Positions 57,401 to 64,000 of a stretch of DNA of 64,000 bases are shown here, piece after piece; within the stretch, counting starts at the first letter, position 1, and every line of letters starts with the position of its first letter. The position numbers were made by a program, and so were the translations under genes. The stretch is from Nectonema munidae (Eukaryota > Nematomorpha > Nectonematoida > Nectonematidae): positions 186,001 to 250,000 of the forward strand of contig JAUIRK010000778.1 of NCBI GenBank assembly GCA_030549495.1, in the 5' to 3' direction. The notes below the pieces were generated by a model, which saw nothing but the letters and a program-made list of their open reading frames with translations, was not told the origin of the DNA and did not search any database.

Positions 57401-58679
57401 CGGTAGTCTTTAATTAATGCTCGGTGTTTCATATATCTTATTTGTAGGTCGACTTATACACCGAAATATACGGTAAATAAGAAATTTTGAGACAAGAATG
57501 GGAAAAAACTATATGTAAAAGTATTTATGTACAATTGCGCTAGCACTAATAATAAAATACTAACTTTAATGGTAAATCTACACTAATCAAAACAATAACA
57601 ATAGGGCTATTTAGAAATTGGTTAAGCACTTGTCAACTATTTTGCAAATTGAGGAACAAATTTATATAGTCAAACTCAGTGGTAGAATGAGGAATTCATT
57701 AAGATTTTTACCAATTTATTGTAAAAAACTTTAAATCTCAATCCTCTGTAGTAAGTTTTTCAACTTTAAGAAGAATTTTAACTCTTTTCACGCAGTGCAG
57801 ATAGAAAATATTTAGTAATACTTCTCGCAGAAAGAAATATTTAGAGAATTAAAGAAATTTTTAATGCTTGTTTTAAGTCTTATGAAACAAATAACCTTTT
57901 AAGTATTAAATAATAAGGGCATTTTTCAATATAATCATAAAGAGCCTCAATGGTTGTTAGGGTTTACCTTTCAACTTAACATTTGAAGGTCAGGGGTTCG
58001 ATCCCCAAGGCTCCCAACTCTTAAAAACAAATTCACAAAAACTGTGATTAACCATCATATGTATAATGTGAGTATATAGCCCTACGACTGAAGGTGCTTT
58101 GATATCTCCAATCAACCAATATAAACATAAAGCAGATACATATATATATTTGCTATATTTTATATAACTCTAAAAAATTTTTTAACGGCCCTTCACTCCC
58201 TCCCTGCCGAACAAAATTTTGATTGAAATTGGCTTTGCTTTTCTTATTATCCAGTATATACGTTTTTTAATGTAGATGTTTTTATCATAACATTTTTTAG
58301 CTTTTGCCTTTGGGGAATCATATAATATACTTATTGTAGCAAGATCAGTTCAAGGAATTGGATCTTCACTTTCATCAGTTTCCGGTCTAAATCTTTTATA
58401 ATAACAAATTTTAAATATTTTTCTTTCATCTTCTCTATTTTTTTAGGGATGGGTATGGTGGCTGATGTTTATCCAAATGATGAAGAAAGAGGCCGTGCGA
58501 TGGGAATTGCTCTTGGTGGCCTAGCTTTTGGAGTTTTGGCTGGACCACCTTTTGGAGGTTTATTATACAACTGGTTTAACAAAGAAACACCCTTTGTGAT
58601 TCTAGCAATTCTCTCTTTATTTAATAGTGGTATTACTTTTAATCTTGAAATAGATATAAAATCCACTTTTAATTAGTTA
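42290..58679 (+). CDS. Vmat: Vesicular monoamine transporter (SLC18/VMAT), N-terminal half, five exons
   Basis: Proton-coupled antiporter of the major facilitator superfamily that loads monoamines into synaptic or secretory vesicles. Exons: 42290-42454, 51359-51566, 54318-54376, 58301-58384 and 58447 to about 58629. All junctions agree in phase. Motifs: [20 protein letters not shown] (TM1 with the conserved Asp), VPIVPDYLY, a short lumenal loop with two N-glycosylation sequons (NNS, NAT), [18 protein letters not shown] (TM2 with the conserved Lys), [45 protein letters not shown] and [10 protein letters not shown] (antiporter motif C, TM5). LLT after LDNM favours VMAT over VAChT. The lumenal loop is much shorter than in vertebrates. 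The frame runs on to TAG at 58677-58679. TM6 onward was not found in the last 5.3 kb, so the gene either continues past the window or is truncated. Confidence 0.88.
42483..43715 (-). CDS. F-box protein, intronless, nested in the VMAT intron
   Basis: One open frame of 410 codons from ATG at 43715. The N-terminal F-box lies at residues about 3-48: [45 protein letters not shown]. This recruits SKP1 in SCF ubiquitin ligases. The rest has spaced Leu-rich stretches that look like degenerate leucine-rich repeats ([37 protein letters not shown]) and probably binds a substrate; target unknown. Base composition is markedly less AT-rich than the flanks, as expected for a maintained gene. The stop lies 28 bases from the VMAT donor, so the 3' end of its mRNA should run antisense across the VMAT TM1 exon. 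Lack of introns suggests an old retrocopy or a lineage-specific single-exon family. Confidence 0.88.
   Translation of the reverse strand: MHINDLPYELLVHLFSHFSVVSLLNCAGVSRKWRKISYLNFMWRSVVLGADDSFQDIYNVVQLSQKHFTKLYLQYLPVDKFSFVCSILAVYDNKYDTDIKAFIHDLRIDMSVDLAVANHVNAVINLQIEQLRALLSDMQLSSLCFTNFNMACAPYIFKPDPLSALLWRSRNKLVSLKVVNYTLLKYTAFLDAIFSASNLVDVCLSPQHVNASTLQNLSRLKRLKRFCIVCNELCKPHNCHPIDFDAWNFFFEHTASNIYVEFNVTDLKKFSFLFKHCYGLNQMTFNGHTHDYELFDHLKDFKTLKYVSISQKSISKVVRKSQISSLEHIAKLINHNTSIERLEIDYMVSTLQILDLLVFSSRKGKHFPLSILVKHDKLVFDMPKDTFFHQCKSFIAKNVFSPNSHSFFLI
44400..44551 (+). repeat. Pyrimidine-rich minisatellite
   Basis: Tandem imperfect copies of CTCTCTTCTCTCATTCAAGC (about 20 bases, four copies at 44468-44551), preceded by CATTCACTCAAT repeats. 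Strongly strand-asymmetric, almost only C, T and A. The hAT MITE 44552-44748 inserted into its last unit. Confidence 0.7.
44552..44748. mobile_element. hAT-type MITE nested in the shell
   Basis: Ends CAGTGACGTAGCTAGGCTGG and, inverted, CAGTGGTGTAGCCAAAAAAA. Flanks CTTCTCTC (44544-44551) and CTTCTGTC (44749-44756) agree at seven of eight. 197 bases, with a GGGGCC-rich left part. Confidence 0.85.
45263..45607. mobile_element. MITE with a 42-base minisatellite at one end
   Basis: The terminal sequence GACATTTCGCCCCAT appears at 45263 and inverted at 45593-45607. The left end is amplified as four tandem 42-base units (45263-45304, 45305-45346, 45347-45388, 45389-45430) plus a partial one; each unit contains TTCGCCCCATTATTTTCATA and a GTCCCATGGACAA junction. 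The right end has two inverted half units (45561-45607). The 42-base period keeps an open frame of 14-residue repeats, which is a by-product. A target duplication could not be read. Confidence 0.75.
45862..45990 (-). repeat. tRNA-like SINE copy 5
   Basis: On the minus strand: GGTGGCATGGCAGGTTGGTT, GAGATGATGGAC (A box region), AGATTCGATTCCTC (B box), TTTGTTCATAGTTTGACATA, AAGCGGTACATCAGTGCC and GTCAATGAAAATAC. Nearly the same as the copy at 23505-23632 over the 3' two thirds, and the best preserved 5' half of the family. Confidence 0.85.
46536..47096. mobile_element. MULE-like non-autonomous element with 9-10 base target duplication
   Basis: Flanked on both sides by TATATTCGAT (46526-46535 and 47097-47106). 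The ends carry AAAAATGCCC and its inverse within the first 20 bases, followed by ATGCCCCCAATTAAAAAGTA on the left and TACTTTTTAATTGGGGGCAT on the right. Extra GGGGCATTTTTTCC words lie near the right end. A 9-10 base duplication and G-start ends suggest Mutator-like; superfamily is inference. 561 bases. Confidence 0.8.
47349..48230. other. VMAT intron 1, no gene seen
   Basis: AT-rich between the hAT shell and the diverged minisatellite; no element ends or open frames with protein features. Confidence 0.35.
48230..48680 (+). repeat. Diverged tandem repeat of about 40-50 bases
   Basis: The word AAAATTTAGGGC-ATAT-GAAAAAA recurs with drift about nine times: AAAATTTACGGCATTGTAGC near 48256, AAAATTTGAGACAATATTTG near 48350, AAAATTTAGGGCGATATGAA near 48380, AAAATTTAGAGTAACATATG near 48440, then AAATTTAAGGCCAATATACA, AAAATTTAGAACATTATAGA, AATTCAGGGCATTATAGAAA and AATCTAGGCCAATATGAA. 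A decayed minisatellite in VMAT intron 1. Confidence 0.65.
48680..51350. other. VMAT intron 1, no gene seen
   Basis: Simple repeats only: an ATT run at about 48996-49013, a CTT run at about 50758-50776, and a twice-repeated TTGTTACAATACTTCTTT-like stretch at 50745-50815. Confidence 0.4.
51359..51566 (+). CDS. Vmat: VMAT exon with lumenal loop 1 and TM2
   Basis: Acceptor TTTAAG at 51358. Reads [20 protein letters not shown], then [39 protein letters not shown] and PLVGILIDR. Ends in phase 2 (AG) before GTAGCT at 51567. Confidence 0.92.
51567..54317. other. VMAT intron 2, no gene seen
   Basis: AT-rich with poly-C runs at about 51739-51752 and 53521-53533. Flanks of the C runs (GGCTTCCACCCC and CCTCTTCATC) could be decayed element ends, but no inverted partner was found. 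Confidence 0.35.
54318..54376 (+). CDS. Vmat: VMAT exon with TM3
   Basis: Acceptor TTTTTAG at 54317. Reads [20 protein letters not shown], matching vertebrate [20 protein letters not shown]. Ends in phase 1 before GTAAGA at 54377. The following intron (3.9 kb) contains two MITEs and a SINE-like sequence. Confidence 0.92.
54531..54669 (-). mobile_element. piggyBac-like MITE (copy 3)
   Basis: TTAA to TTAA, inverted relative to copies 1 and 2: TTAACCCATTTAAGCCCAAG at the left and GGAACATTGGTCCTAAATGG-GTTAA at the right. The CAGACG words are in the expected places. Confidence 0.85.
54666..54802 (+). mobile_element. piggyBac-like MITE (copy 4)
   Basis: Shares the TTAA at 54666 with copy 3 and runs the other way to TTAA at 54799-54802. 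The middle (AACATAAGTAATTTCATCTT) is identical to copies 1 and 2, while the ends are diverged (CCCATTAAATCCCGATGCTC, GTACTTAGTGGG). Confidence 0.83.
56290..56660. mobile_element. Probable hAT-type MITE with long C runs
   Basis: The right border, read inverted at 56637, is CAGTGGCGGTTCTAGATTTT, a typical hAT terminus, followed inward by GTGAGGGGGCCAAACAAGGG. The left side starts with a run of 22 C (about 56298-56319) and then GGCTGGACCCCATGTTGGCC. Another C-rich run (56640-56664) lies just outside the right end. The left terminus is not resolved. Confidence 0.55.
57000..57104 (-). repeat. ACAT-rich dispersed repeat, copy 3
   Basis: Inverted relative to the copies at 29880 and 36055: on the minus strand GATACAAAAAATATCTAGAC, ATACATACACACATACAAAC, then ATACGATTACATAG. 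The TA-flanked MITE 57107-57473 starts right after it. Confidence 0.6.
57107..57473. mobile_element. TA-flanked MITE
   Basis: Ends ACGTATATTTCGGTGCATAA and, inverted, CCGTATATTTCGGTGTATAA, continuing GTCAACC/GTCGACC, so about 27 bases match with four differences. Flanked by TA (57105-57106, 57474-57475). 367 bases, non-coding. Likely a mariner/pogo-related MITE; superfamily inferred from TA only. Confidence 0.82.
57949..58130 (+). repeat. tRNA-derived sequence, SINE or tRNA pseudogene
   Basis: GAGCCT pairs with AGGCTC as an acceptor stem, with an A box-like TGGTTGTTAGG and a B box GGGGTTCGATCCCC. The anticodon stem gives TTCAA/TTGAA with an eight-base loop and the T stem has only three or four good pairs, so it is not a working tRNA. 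A unique tail (GCCCTACGACTGAAGGTGCT) ends in AT-rich sequence. It differs from the other SINE family. It lies 200 bases before the VMAT TM4 exon. Confidence 0.55.
58301..58384 (+). CDS. Vmat: VMAT exon with TM4
   Basis: Acceptor TTTTTTAG at 58300. Reads [20 protein letters not shown] then GSSLSSVSG; vertebrate [20 protein letters not shown] aligns without gaps. Donor GTCTAA at 58385; the next intron is only 62 bases. Confidence 0.93.
58447..58629 (+). CDS. Vmat: VMAT exon with TM5 and part of TM6
   Basis: Acceptor TTTTAG at 58446. Reads [20 protein letters not shown], then [40 protein letters not shown]. The end is uncertain. A weak donor GTATTA at 58630 (phase 1) would stop at the point matching LVLLDG of vertebrates; otherwise the frame runs on through [14 protein letters not shown] to TAG at 58677-58679, which does not match the family. 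Confidence 0.85.
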
Positions 58680-59533
58680 CATTTAAACGAAAAACATGAA
58701 ATAATTTTGGAGTAATTATTGTAAAAGGAAAAGAATTATTAAACCCTTATATTACGTATTATACTTATATACTTACGTATTTTTGCTTCGGGACAATATG
58801 ACCTGATAAATTATTTTCATTTAAATAATTCCCAAGATATTTTTGTCCTTACAAATTTTAATTTATATATATTTTTTTAATGATTTTATTTTAAAAATAT
58901 TTTGTCCACAATTTTTGCATCAGAGATACCGTGCATGCTATTCTGGTTTAATATCATTTGTAAATGGACATTTTGAATATCTTTTTCCTTTTAGATTTCT
59001 TTTTTTATCTTTTGCATTTTCGAATATTCTCACGGCATTTTTCCACGCCAACTTAAACTTTCTGCTTATCATCATAATTTTAGCTAATTATTCTTTCAAT
59101 TTCAACAACTTCCTTCTTTTTATATTTATATATGATTTTTGCGATTCGGCATTAACTTTATACCAAAACACCAAATGATTATTAGCAGACACATTTATGA
59201 TATTAGAAAAAATTACTATTGGCCATAGTTTTGTTCTATTTTTACAAGGATAAGTGGAGACTAGTACAACCAAAGTATCAACAGCTCTCTTATTGCGATT
59301 GTAGGCCTAAAAATTGCTGGTTTTTTAGCTTCTCTATTACAAACATTTTTATCTTACCCCGTTTTTCAAATATAGAACCAAACTTTTCTCTAATAAATTT
59401 GCATTTCTAAAAGTAAAAAGATTCAGAGTGACGAAGGGTCTAAGTTTTAATGTCATTTTTTTTGGCTTATTATGTGAAATATCAATTAAAAATAATGTAT
59501 TATAAATATATTCAAAATATTAATATAAACGGG

Positions 59534-60118
59534 CAGTGGCGTAGCCAGAAAATAGAAGTTGCAAGGGCAGACAAAGAATTAAATTTTTATACGTAGCAGA
59601 CATTTTTATCAAAAAAGAATGTACTACATGTAGTTAAAGCACATGTACTTTAAGAATTTCAGTAATGTGATATCAATTAAAAAAATGTTTATTTTTATTT
59701 GGAAATCATAAATTATAACACAAAAATATTTTTTTGGAAAATTTTTTTCAAAAAAGTTAAATCCATCTGGACTTTCTTAAAAAAAATTTCAAGATTTTAT
59801 TGTTGACAATTTTTTTTTGTATACTCTTTCAGATACGAAACAAGCATAAGATTCTTCTTTCTTTCATGCAACATTGAGCATCGTTGACTTCTTAAAAATC
59901 TTTGTTTTACAGTTTTATTGGCATAATTTCAGTTGTTAGAGAGTCGTCAACTGAGCAAAATGTTAGTTAGAGGAAAGAATCTTCGACACATTTGTTTTTG
60001 TTAGCAAGAATATTATAACAGAGATTGAGACCGCCAAAATACATTCTAAAAATTCCAAAAGAATTTGGGGGAGGGGTAGAAAAGTATTTGAGGGATAGGG
60101 GCGCTTGCTACGCCTCTG
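59534..60118. mobile_element. hAT-type non-autonomous element
   Basis: Ends CAGTGGCGTAGCCAGAAAAT and, inverted, CAGAGGCGTAGCAAGCGCCC. A GGGGGAGGGGTAG-rich part lies near the right end. Flanks (TAAACGGG, AATGGGTA) do not give a clean duplication. 585 bases, no transposase. Confidence 0.65.
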
Positions 60119-62140
60119 AATGGGTAATATTGAGACGAAGAACAAGAGTTTACCAAATTAGTTTAAACAAAGTGTTAAAATTTGTAAACTAGATAGTCAA
60201 AAAAATTACATATACCCGTTTCAATTTTGTTTCGTGGAAAATAGAGTTGAAGAAAATACAAAGAAGTATGCTTATTTAAAATGTGTTTAATGGTATTATA
60301 AGGTAATTCCCATAAAATTTAGAAATTTAAAGCGAAATCTTGAAATATTAATATTGGTAATGTGGCCTACAATATTGGATATGATCTAGCCAGTTATTTG
60401 TTTTAAGCAAGTTATTAACCCTATCTGTGACTGAGAGGAGGAAGGGGAAATCATTTTAACGTCCCCCAACTAAAATTTGTACTTCATAAAATTGGCTGAA
60501 TTATATTCCTTCAAATTTCTTGACTTGTTTTAAAATCGTAAGTTTCATCTTTTGATCTCATTTTCATGGTATTTGAATCACCTATCATTTTAAAAACTGA
60601 CAATCAATATTAAATGTACATTTTTTTCAATAAATATTTAATATTATAATGTCTACAATTTATAACCTAGTGTTTAAATTAAGGCATTTACGGAGCATGA
60701 GGGCGAGAATATATAATAGACTTATAATAGATAGAGAATTATAATAGACTTTTATAAATAATGAGTGGACTCTTAGAAGAAGTTAAAAAGGATTAATGAG
60801 TAAAAAAGAAGGGAAGGACAGGGGTTCTTTTTTGTCAAGTTTTTTTTAATAATAATCGTCATTTGTTTCTTATATAGTGTACAAATATAATTTTCTTGAT
60901 ATATTCTGTCTTTTTATACTTTTTCTCTGGATATCGAAATCTCGTAATCATGTTGAGTATGAAATATTCATTGGAAAAAAGGAATGACATTATATATTTT
61001 TTAAATATGTGTATGAGAGAAGGAAAGGGATCTGAAGGAATCTGGAAATAATAACGCGGGATTAAAATGAGAAATGTAATAGTAACTCGTGTAATATTTG
61101 TTATAGAACTCGCTTTTATATCGTCAGCGTAGCAGTCTTTTGGTGAGCTATATAATTTTAAGAAAGAAGCACGTGAGATCTACCATTTTTCAATGAAATA
61201 GGAGGTGGTGTAATCATCTAATATTGAGTGTTGCAAACCGGATCTTGACCGTGAATAAGAAGTCTTTTTCAATAAAAATTCTTTGAACTATTTTATTATT
61301 TAATTAACTATGATTGCAATCATCAATTTACACACATGGATAAAAAATCCAAAAAAAATTAAACGGTTATAGTGGTACCATAACTATAGAATACCAATAT
61401 CCGAAGTTAAGAAAATTTTATAAATGTCAATCTACTTTGACAATGTTTTCCTATCGATGTGAAAAAAGCGCCTTTTAGAATCTAGAAGATGAAATTCGAT
61501 AACTTTTTCTAATTGAAAAATAGTATCATGAATCATTTAATGAGGAACATGAATTTTATAGAAAGATTTGAAATATCTTGGTGATATATTTTCATATCAC
61601 TTGGTTGTACGACACATGATACTGATAAAAAAATTCTAATATCATCAAGAAGATTCTCTTCAATACGAAGTTCTGAGATGGGGTAAATTCTGAGCAAATA
61701 AATCACTAAAAAGCTTTTTTCGAACACAAATGGCAAAAAAATAAATGTCAGATGAAACCAGAATTACTAAGGAGAGATCAATATGGAATGAAGAGCAAAA
61801 TTAAAGGTTATAGACAACAAGCTATAACGATAACATTGAAGGCACTATTGAGATAGATGGTTCAAAATATTTTATATATGAATAGAGCAAGATTGAATCT
61901 ATGTAAATCACCCATCTTCAATAAGGAAGAACTGGTGTCTGTCAAATATTTCAAGTATATTCACTATCAAGATCACAAACACAGCCATCTTTTGCAAATT
62001 GATCACTAAAGTAAGAAAGTAAAATATTACGTCATCCCCAACACAATTATATTTCAATGGAAATTGTAATGATCACGCAGAAAATATATAAAGGAAAAAG
62101 TTAATTCAGGTTGCGATTTAGAATCATTCATGCTATGACG
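60119..62140. other. Downstream of the last VMAT exon seen, no gene
   Basis: AT-rich. I looked for the missing VMAT segments (the GTP-LLKDPY and LEPALPIWM parts) on the + strand here and to 64000 and found none. Confidence 0.4.
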
Positions 62141-62204
62141 TCTTAGTTGTGAGTCTGAGAATTTAAAGGTATATGAGTTGGCGTCGGTATCTATTAAAAT
62201 TTAA

Positions 62205-62672
62205 GATTTTAGTAGGACCCTAGCGGTCCATATCATAATTCAGGGGATCAAAAGGCGAAATATTATAAATTAGGGGTCCACTATTTTGATGGTCCATGAA
62301 AAAAACCATCTCATAATGGTTTTTATTATAAAAAGTTTGCAATAGACTTGACATCGTAAAAAGAGGTGCTTTACGACTAGCATTAACTTCAATGCAAAAA
62401 GAAACTGGTTGAGCAGCATCAACCACAGGGATCTCATTAAATGTCTTCCTTTTTTTATTATAAAAATTGTTGCATTCGATTTGCTTTCATTTCAATATGA
62501 ATTCTAAGTATATACTGTTTTCTTTATCATAACCTCAAAAATTTTATTAGTGAAAAATATTAAAATAATTGTTTTGTCTAATTTTTATGAAGGGGTCCAC
62601 CAAGAAAAAAAGATGTTAAAGGGCTCCATTCCATGGGTTAAAAAAAGGTTGCGAAACATGGACTTAAACGAA
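62205..62672. mobile_element. Possible hAT (Charlie-like) remnant
   Basis: Read inverted, 62612-62665 gives CATGTTTCGCAACCTTTTTT, then AACCCATGGAATGGAGCCC, close to the CAGTGTTTCGCAACC ends of Charlie-type hAT elements. GGGGTCCAC words recur at about 62274 and 62594, and GGACC/GGTCC words near 62216. The left terminus is unclear. Confidence 0.45.
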
Positions 62673-62839
62673 TTAGAGATGGACGAACCAAGCTTTCACA
62701 CATTTCGAATGGACGATTCCTATTTATGCGAACTTTTTCTTTTTAGATTATTCAGTATTGGTAATATCATTCAATATAGCTTTTATATTTTTGTTTTAAA
62801 ATTTTTTTATAAAAATATTAAAAAATTTATTTTATAAAA

Positions 62840-64000
62840 TTAAATGCTATTTTATAATTTATATACCCAAATAATACAAAATTAAATTTTAAGCGGCAAA
62901 ATGTTAATTGGCAAAGTGTCTTCCTTTACTCAAATAGCTACTTAAAATCTAACAAACTAATTTACTAATCTTAACTAACTAACTAAATGACGTCTTAACT
63001 CTAATTGACTTACGGATCACATAACTAACCAAACTTATAAACTAACTGACATCATATACTTAATATAATTAACACAGCTTACTTTTTATCTTCTTTCCTT
63101 GAACTTGAAATCGGTGTTAGTTTACACCGAAATTAAGTGTTTATTTTTAACAATAAATGTTTTCCTATTTATCCAAGTTTAATCTTCATTTATTTAATCA
63201 CCCAAATATGGAAAAATCTTTCTCAATTTTTAAATAATTTTACTTGGTTCGTAAACGAAATGATATTTCGTATAAAAGCATTCGTCCATTTGAATTCGTC
63301 CATCCAGATTTAGTCCAATCAAGAATAGTTTTACTTAAAAGTATTTTTGTAAACTTTGCAAAACTCAGCCCAAAAAAATGAAAGTTTTCCCACTTTTTAA
63401 AACAATTTCAAGTACTAAAAATTATTAAAAAGAAGTGTTTAAAAGACACGAATATTTAAAAAATTATATCTTTTGCCTTCCTAAATTGAATGAGACAAAG
63501 GTATTTACAATTTAATAATATGCTTTTAAAAGTTTAATAGAATCTACCTACGTAGACTTTAGAACGTCTTAGAAAGGGTTCGGCTGGGTTCGCCTAAGTT
63601 CGCTATATTCAAATCTCAAAAAAGTATTTTTAAAATATAAAAACAATTTTTTCTTTATAATTTGCTCCAAATATATTATGTTTAATTAAAAATGAGAAAA
63701 GAAATTAAAACTCACTTGTTTCAGAACGCGTTTGATTTGGTTCGCTAATAAGGCATACCCTTGTCTTTATCCTTGTTATCTTCTTACTCATTAAATCTTG
63801 CTCAATTTTAAGTTCTTGCTTTATTCACGTCACTTCACTTTTATCTTTCGATATTATTTTTTAACTATTGAAATGTTAAAAAGTAATAAATGTAGCGCTA
63901 AACTTGGCTATGGAGTGTAAGTACATTTATACAAAACAAATAGCCAGAAAATTAAACATATCGGAAAGATATTTTGAACAGACAACTAATTGCTGGATTG
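62840..64000. other. Right edge, no gene seen
   Basis: CTAACT-type simple repeats at about 62955-63050 and GGTTCGC words at 63580-63605 and 63750. No protein features. Confidence 0.35.

Noticed and set aside
57960-58016. Functional tRNA gene
   Set aside because: The anticodon loop has eight bases and the T stem only three or four pairs, and there is no T-run terminator right after it.
58843-59178. 111-codon hydrophobic + strand frame as the next VMAT exon
   Set aside because: Phe/Ile/Leu-rich by base composition; none of the TM7-TM12 motifs of SLC18 are present and no in-phase splice sites fit.
62550-62837. 95-codon + strand frame
   Set aside because: Overlaps the hAT-like terminus read on the other strand and has no homology I recognise.

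Overview
The window looks like nuclear DNA of a metazoan, very AT-rich, with genes cut by long introns full of DNA transposons. I cannot name the species. Two conserved animal genes lie on the + strand. FEN1 (flap endonuclease) is seen from its second part to its stop codon (628-16756, eight exons). A vesicular monoamine transporter (SLC18/VMAT type) is seen from transmembrane segment 1 to about segment 6 (five exons, 42290 to about 58629); the rest was not found and may lie beyond the right edge.

Two intronless genes lie antisense inside those hosts. A seven-transmembrane receptor-like protein (9053-9889, minus) sits in the 9.6 kb second intron seen in FEN1. An F-box protein (42483-43715, minus) sits in the 8.9 kb first intron seen in VMAT, with its stop only 28 bases from the VMAT exon. 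A tRNA-Glu(TTC) gene (4475-4546, minus) also lies in FEN1.

Between the two genes (about 16.8-42.2 kb), and within their introns, most recognisable sequence is mobile. hAT elements dominate. A near-complete one with 8-bp target duplications lies at 17729-20102, and a TTF-finger/DUF4371 type at 21522-25006 is interrupted by a SINE. There are further relics at 1-600, 4723-5880, 27676-28365 and 32089-32565, and several MITEs. Other groups are piggyBac-like MITEs (TTAA ends, five copies), two GGT-ended MITEs with 8-bp duplications, TA-flanked MITEs, a tRNA-like SINE family (five copies), one LINE fragment, and long inverted repeats in FEN1 introns. The most elaborate structure is a Russian doll at 44106-47340: a hAT shell with intact target duplications holding at least four later insertions.

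I recognised no retrovirus, LTR element or capsid-bearing element, no CRISPR array and no bacterial-type operon. Exon borders were set by eye from family alignment, GT-AG sites and phase agreement. Stretches not listed are AT-rich and show nothing I can name.
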